Source: Saccharothrix longispora
GTDB lineage: Bacteria > Actinomycetota > Actinomycetes > Mycobacteriales > Pseudonocardiaceae
Length of the DNA: 64,000 nucleotides
NCBI RefSeq assembly: GCF_030852425.1
Contig: NZ_NSDM01000015.1
Span: forward strand, 1-64,000
Direction of reading: 5' to 3'
The number at the start of each line of letters is the position of its first letter. Position 1 is the first letter of the stretch. Of this stretch, positions 62,342 through 64,000 are shown piece by piece. The notes beneath the pieces are model-generated. The model did no database searches. It was given only the letters and a program-made list of their open reading frames with translations, and was not told the origin of the DNA. The translations under genes and the position numbers were made by a program.

Positions 62342-63846
62342 GCGGGGTCCCGCCGTTCCAGCGGCTCGGTCGCCGGTCCTTCCAGGACCTCGCCGTCGAC
62401 GTCGAAGCGCGAGCCGTGGCACGGGCAGTCCCAGCTGACCTCGGCCTGGTTGAACCGGACCAGGCAGCCCAGGTGCGTGCAGCGCAGCGACACGCCGTGC
62501 GCGCGGCCGTCGTGGTCGCGGTACACGCCCGCCTTGCCCGTGCCGTCGCGCACCACCCGCGCCTCGCCCGCGGGGACCTCGCCGGCCGAGGAGACCTCGG
62601 CGGGCTTGAGGCGGTCGCCGACGAGGTCCACCGCGACCTTGGCGTTCATCTTGGCCAGCGTGGGGGCGGACTTCAGCGACACGCGGTGCGGGCTGAACCG
62701 GTCCGCCCACGGGTTCTCCTCACCCCGCACCAGGTCCGCGAGCAGCATCGCGGCGGCGGTGCCGTTGGACAGGCCCCACTTCATGAACCCGGTCGCGCCG
62801 AACAGGCGGTCCGAGCCGGGCGTGTACGGGCCGACCATCGGCAGGTGGTCGTAGGGCACGGCGTCCTGCGCGGACCAGCGGTGGGTGACCTCGGCGACGT
62901 CCCAGTGCTCGGCGGCGAACTTGAGCAGCTCGCCGTAGGGGTCGCCCTCCTCCGAGCCGGTCGCGTGGCTCTGCCCGGACACGATGAGCAGGTCGTGGTA
63001 GTTCGACAGCGACCACGACGGGGTGCCCGTGCTGATGGACAGGCCGGGCGGCGGCGAGCCGGCGTTCAGCCGCACGGCGATGCAGTAGGAGCGGACCGCC
63101 TCCAGCCGCGCGAAGTACAGGCCGCGGTCGAGGATCGGGTAGTGGGTGGCGATGACCACGCGGTTGGCGACCACCACGCCGCCCTCGGTGCGCACCCGGA
63201 CCGGGTCTCCGTCCTCCACGCGCAGCACGCGGCTGTTCTCGTAGACCTTCGAGCCGCCGCCGTCGACCAGTTCGGCGAGCGCGCGCACGTACCTGACGGG
63301 GTGGATGGCGAGCTGGTCGTCCAGCCGCACGGCCGCCGCCACGGGGAACGGCACGCCCATCTTCTCGCCCCGGTCGCGCACCACGGGCAGCCCGGCCGCC
63401 TGCGCCGCGCCGAACTCCTCCTCGACGGACGGCACCTCGTCGTTGGTGAACGCGAACGTGTAGGCGGGCAGCCGGCGCAGGTCGCAGTCGACGCCCTCCC
63501 TCGCGACGATCGTCTCGAGCATCTCGACGCCGGCCCGGTTGGCGGCGGCGTAGACGGCCGCGGCGTCCTCCCCGTGCCGCTTCACGATCGTGGAGTACTG
63601 GGTGGACTGGAGCGCGGTCACCTTGGCGGTGTTGTTGCCGCTGACGCCGCTGCCGACGAGGCCGGCCTCGATCAGCGCGACGCGCAGGCCGGCGCGCTTG
63701 AGCAGCAGGGCGGTGGTCACCCCGGTGATGCCGCCGCCGACCACGGCCACGTCGGCCGTCTCCTCGGAGGTCAGTGCGGGGTGCCGGCTCCCGGCGATCG
63801 CCGCGGTCCACAGGGACTCGCGTGCCGTGGTGGTCGAATCGGTCAT
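62338..63846 (-). CDS. FAD-dependent oxidoreductase with C-terminal Rieske domain
   Basis: The 502-residue protein has a DAO-type flavoprotein domain (DVAVVGGGITGVTTALLLKRAG near residues 32-53; HLPMVGPYTPGSDRLFGATGFMKWGLSNGT) and a Rieske 2Fe-2S domain at the end (CTHLGCLVRFNQAEVSWDCPCHGSRFDVDGEVLEGPA). The cluster ligands are C-x-H and C-x2-H. The fusion passes electrons between flavin and cluster; the substrate is unknown. ATG at 63846 lies nine bases after a sigma-B-like -10 box. It is the first gene of the minus-strand operon. Confidence 0.94.
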   Translation of the reverse strand: MTDSTTTARESLWTAAIAGSRHPALTSEETADVAVVGGGITGVTTALLLKRAGLRVALIEAGLVGSGVSGNNTAKVTALQSTQYSTIVKRHGEDAAAVYAAANRAGVEMLETIVAREGVDCDLRRLPAYTFAFTNDEVPSVEEEFGAAQAAGLPVVRDRGEKMGVPFPVAAAVRLDDQLAIHPVRYVRALAELVDGGGSKVYENSRVLRVEDGDPVRVRTEGGVVVANRVVIATHYPILDRGLYFARLEAVRSYCIAVRLNAGSPPPGLSISTGTPSWSLSNYHDLLIVSGQSHATGSEEGDPYGELLKFAAEHWDVAEVTHRWSAQDAVPYDHLPMVGPYTPGSDRLFGATGFMKWGLSNGTAAAMLLADLVRGEENPWADRFSPHRVSLKSAPTLAKMNAKVAVDLVGDRLKPAEVSSAGEVPAGEARVVRDGTGKAGVYRDHDGRAHGVSLRCTHLGCLVRFNQAEVSWDCPCHGSRFDVDGEVLEGPATEPLERRDPA

Positions 63847-63855
63847 GGTGATCGC

Positions 63856-63880
63856 GTACCCGGAATCGGGAGTTCGAACC
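63856..63880 (-). promoter_or_regulatory. Sigma-B-like promoter of the FAD-Rieske operon
   Basis: On the minus strand GGTTCG (63880-63875) and GGGTAC (63861-63856) are 13 bases apart, a close match to the SigB-type GNNT...GGGTAY consensus. Confidence 0.65.
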
Positions 63881-63905
63881 GCCGTCCCCTGGTTACCCCC
63901 GGGCC

Positions 63906-64000
63906 ATGCGCACCTTCGCCGACCTCGACGACCTCGTGGCCCTCGTCGCACAGCGGAACGGCGCCGACCTGTTCGTCCGCTGGTCGCTGGGCCCGGACGC
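63906..64000 (+). CDS. DUF6098-like protein, N-terminal part (3' end outside window)
   Basis: ATG at 63906 opens MRTFADLDDLVALVAQRNGAD with LFVRWSLGPD, the start pattern of a small actinobacterial family (DUF6098) with the conserved LFVRWS motif. The gene runs off the window. It is divergent from the FAD-Rieske operon over a 59-base gap that must hold both promoters. Function is unknown. Confidence 0.75.
   Translation, partial: MRTFADLDDLVALVAQRNGADLFVRWSLGPD

Overview
The window is very GC-rich actinobacterial DNA. GTG and TTG starts are common, operons are tightly packed with 4-nt GTGA, ATGA or TTGA stop/start overlaps, and typical actinobacterial families appear (F420-type LLM oxidoreductase, DUF5703, SCO2322-like protein, HelZ/SWIM pair, UppP next to an MSMEG_4193-type phosphatase). 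The overall look fits a filamentous actinomycete, most likely Pseudonocardiales; the family-level guess is an inference. No rRNA, tRNA or CRISPR array was seen.

Layout. 1-3.5 kb: 3' end of a MocR-type regulator that lacks the expected PLP lysine, a beta-propeller-like protein coupled to a metallo-beta-lactamase-fold hydrolase, a VOC protein and an ArsR regulator. 3.5-4.7 kb: a frameshifted tyrosine integrase without its tyrosine. 5-12.5 kb: phosphatase, UppP, LLM oxidoreductase, aldo/keto reductase, M48-like protease, lipoprotein plus DUF5703, and a tandem-domain TetR regulator. 12.5-19.5 kb: a 42-bp near-palindrome, SWIM and SNF2 (HelZ-like) genes behind a PadR regulator, a GNAT-DinB fusion and a TetR gene. 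19.5-27.6 kb: a short UvrA-like ATPase divergent from that TetR, an amidase, a large subtilase, an IclR regulator and PobA. 27.6-34.8 kb: an NLR-like NB-ARC/TPR ATPase with an N-terminal RHIM-like motif, a CBM2 plus Cip1-like secreted protein, a second subtilase, a broken EamA transporter and a P450.

34.9-40.9 kb is the most interesting system: a cobalamin riboswitch followed by five coupled genes. They encode a surface alpha/alpha-toroid protein with an LAXTG-like sorting signal, a surface DUF4430-like/SCO2322-like protein, an ECF T component, a fused double ATPase and an ECF S component. I propose a B12 capture-and-uptake machine whose two surface proteins resemble, in split form, the alpha and beta domains of animal intrinsic factor and transcobalamin.

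41.6-46.9 kb is a probable small-molecule operon (LuxE-like ligase, LuxC-like reductase, O-methyltransferase with an extra N-terminal domain, SET-type exporter), with unusual iterated inverted half-sites upstream. 47.4-57.9 kb holds a double VOC protein, a TPR-CRP fusion regulator, an alditol oxidase, a CoA-transferase-like protein, a Gfo/Idh-type oxidoreductase, a PLP decarboxylase and a secreted endonuclease I. 58.5-64 kb is a probable stress/iron-redox island (alpha/beta hydrolase, MTQ2-like methyltransferase, CDGSH protein, haem-oxygenase-fold iron enzyme, YbdK-type ligase, FAD-Rieske oxidoreductase, DUF6098). Three of its promoters look sigma-B-like, with identical 13-nt spacers.

Two window-wide themes: a 30-bp element occurs three times at 2.6, 23.4 and 58.2 kb, and every frameshift seen fits loss of one base from a G or C run, so some pseudogenes may be sequencing artefacts.
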